Below, in pieces: positions 62,699 to 64,000 of a stretch of 64,000 bases of DNA (position 1 is its first letter; each line of letters begins with the position of its first letter). The translations under genes and the position numbers were made by a program. The stretch spans positions 1 through 64,000 of the forward strand of contig CANJCM010000009.1 of assembly GCA_947472765.1 (NCBI GenBank), given 5' to 3'. The DNA comes from Opitutia bacterium (GTDB lineage: Bacteria > Verrucomicrobiota > Verrucomicrobiia > Opitutales > Opitutaceae). The notes beneath the pieces are model-generated. The model saw only the letters and a list, made by a program, of their open reading frames with translations. It was not told the origin of the DNA and did no database searches.

Positions 62699-63838
62699 TC
62701 AGCGTAGAGCCTGAACCCGGACGTTCTGTCCGTCGCGAAATTGATCCGGATTCTCGACAACCACCTGCTCGCCGGGCGCCAGGCCTTTGACGACTTCCGC
62801 GGTATTGAGCGCCCGGTAGCCAATCTCGACCTGCCGGCGTTCGACCCGTCCGCTTTTGACCACGGCGACCGTGACGCCACCGACGCCGTTGAAGATCGCC
62901 CGGCGCGGCACCAGCGCCACCCGGTCCCGGCTGCCCACCGTGATCGTCACTTCGCCGGTGCTGTTCGGCCGCAAATCCGCCAAGTCTGCCTTGATCTCCA
63001 AGTAGACGGTGTAACGCCGGGTTTCCGGATCGGCGAAGGGCAGGATCTTGCTCACCCGCGCCTCAAAGTCCCGCCCGGGAAGACTCAGCAGATTCACCTT
63101 CGCCGGGTCGCCAATCTTAACCTTCGCGATGTCTTCCTCGCTGATCCTCGCCGCGACGATTCGCTCGTTGGCGTAGAACGCCCCGACGGTAGCTCCCGCG
63201 TTGACCAACGCACCGACGCTGACGCGGGCGCTCTCAATCATCCCGTCAACCGGGGCCACGACCATCATCCGTTTCAGCTCCAATTTGTGCGCCTCTTCGG
63301 CCCGGGCCAGGTTCTCGGCTTCAATCCGCGCCTGGAAGGCCGCCTCCGTCTGGGCCGTGAGGACCGCATCGAGCGCACGCTGGGCCGCATTCACATTCTC
63401 GGTCGAGGCATTGCCGAGCTCATGGAGACGCCGCACATTTTCGAGATTCTGACGCGCCTGCCCGAGGTCCGTGTTCTTCTCGGTCCGGATGCGCAGCAGC
63501 TCGCGATCGATTTCGTAACGCCGCCTGGCATCGGCTTGGGCGCGTTCCAGTTCTGTGGTGTCGAGTTTCACCAGCAGGTCGCCAGCACGCACCGCGACGC
63601 CCGGCTCCAGCCGGGCGCAGTCCACGACGCGGCCGGCGCCTTCGATCCGCAATTCCTGGAGATCTTTATCCGCGTAAACGACCACGCTCCCCGCCACCCC
63701 ATCGACCGCGCGGCCTTGCTGCACGGTGGTGACCAGCGCCTCTCGCCGCGTTCCAACCAAGGTGGCGTACGCGCCCGCGCCGAGCACGGCGAGCACGAGC
63801 AGGATCTTGGTGGCGGCGTTACCGCGAAGAGGGCGCAT
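62699..63838 (-). CDS. HlyD/MacA-family periplasmic adaptor
   Basis: A 379-residue membrane-fusion protein that bridges an inner membrane transporter and an outer membrane channel. An N-terminal helix (ILLVLAVLGAGAYATLVG) anchors it. Lipoyl halves are LEPGVAVRAGDLLVKLD and MVVAPVDGMIESARVSVGAL, flanking a coiled-coil hairpin (about 95-185, ELERAQADARRRYEIDRELL). Beta-barrel and membrane-proximal domains follow, ending LAPGEQVVVENPDQFRDGQN. The permease starts 27 bp after its stop. Confidence 0.92.
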   Translation of the reverse strand: MRPLRGNAATKILLVLAVLGAGAYATLVGTRREALVTTVQQGRAVDGVAGSVVVYADKDLQELRIEGAGRVVDCARLEPGVAVRAGDLLVKLDTTELERAQADARRRYEIDRELLRIRTEKNTDLGQARQNLENVRRLHELGNASTENVNAAQRALDAVLTAQTEAAFQARIEAENLARAEEAHKLELKRMMVVAPVDGMIESARVSVGALVNAGATVGAFYANERIVAARISEEDIAKVKIGDPAKVNLLSLPGRDFEARVSKILPFADPETRRYTVYLEIKADLADLRPNSTGEVTITVGSRDRVALVPRRAIFNGVGGVTVAVVKSGRVERRQVEIGYRALNTAEVVKGLAPGEQVVVENPDQFRDGQNVRVQALR

Positions 63839-64000
63839 GGTGGGAAACCGCGACGTTATTCAGGACCGGATCCAATCCGGCGAGCGAAACCAGTTCCGCC
63901 CAACGTGAGAGATACGCCGCCCGCGCGCCGGCACTCGCGGCCTCGCTCGACGACACCCTGTTTTCAGCGCCGGTCACGGCACTGCGGGCGACCCTTCCCA
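63819..64000 (-). CDS. C-terminal end of an upstream export gene, probably TolC-like
   Basis: One minus-strand frame is open from the window edge to a TAA at 63819-63821, overlapping the HlyD start by 20 bp. It encodes 59 residues including ASAGARAAYLSRWAELVSLA and GLDPVLNN, helical and Ala-rich like the last helix of outer membrane efflux proteins. The family is inferred mainly from position ahead of hlyD. The gene continues beyond the window. Confidence 0.5.
   Translation of the reverse strand, partial: GRVARSAVTGAENRVSSSEAASAGARAAYLSRWAELVSLAGLDPVLNNVAVSHHAPSSR

Noticed and set aside
1-64000. tRNA, rRNA, CRISPR array, insertion sequence or prophage
   Set aside because: I saw no tRNA-like cloverleaf, no regularly spaced direct repeats, and no transposase, integrase or phage structural genes. 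The palindromes found are too short and irregularly spaced for CRISPR.

Overview
The window looks like a chromosomal segment of a GC-rich, Gram-negative member of the Verrucomicrobiota, most like the Opitutaceae. This is inferred from gene content and sequence style, not from a marker gene. The evidence is an LPS heptose epimerase (hldD), lipoproteins, an RseP/TolC-type envelope, the MEP isoprenoid pathway with a long-form IspG, an alternative complex III (ACIII) respiratory operon, and spacers full of short GC-rich palindromes. Coding density is high on both strands. I see no IS element, prophage, CRISPR array, tRNA or rRNA.

Layout. 1-1083: a repeat-rich spacer holding a decayed DUF3024 gene end. 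1084-3073: a phosphorylase of the MTAP/PNP type, a lipoprotein and a pterin dehydratase. 3212-9704: a lipid-carrier and envelope block, uppS-cdsA-dxr-rseP-ispG. 9705-12291: a candidate origin with DnaA boxes, dnaA, and a lineage-specific acidic protein. 12807-20643: a secreted TolB-propeller/M28 peptidase, a membrane-fused spermidine synthase-like protein, a dGTPase and a DNA-alkyl methyltransferase. 20718-26402: threonine catabolism (tdh-kbl), cdd, hisS, an HU-type protein, ubiE/menG and an A-type Fe-S carrier. 26517-33612: a Ser/Thr kinase next to rpoN, a sugar epimerase, UspA, a serine hydrolase, a PRMT-like methyltransferase and a lipocalin. 33882-37595: tsaD-ctpA, a MidA-type methyltransferase and rpmB. 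37674-39536: a hybrid histidine kinase split by an in-frame amber codon. 39677-43333: fabG-acpP-fabF and a CysJ-like reductase. 43437-49066: a pseudouridine synthase, an SH3-like protein, folD, a REC-kinase, proC and hldD. 49122-60466 (minus strand): one long respiratory operon. 60720-64000 (minus strand): an ABC/HlyD/TolC-like export operon running off the window edge.

The most unusual locus is the respiratory operon. A small secreted protein and the ACIII genes actA-F are followed, with 4-8 bp overlaps or short gaps, by a 110-residue membrane protein and three genes resembling ccoN, ccoO and ccoP of a cbb3 oxidase. The CcoN-like subunit lacks nearly all canonical haem and copper ligands. 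The CcoO-like cytochrome has His where the axial Met should be. ACIII therefore appears to be wired to a catalytically dead oxidase-like module, which may act as an electron-exit or anchoring unit instead of an oxygen reductase.

The second theme is spacer structure. Two families of short palindromic, REP-like elements occur near gene 3' ends. Within each family the stems differ between copies by paired, compensating changes.
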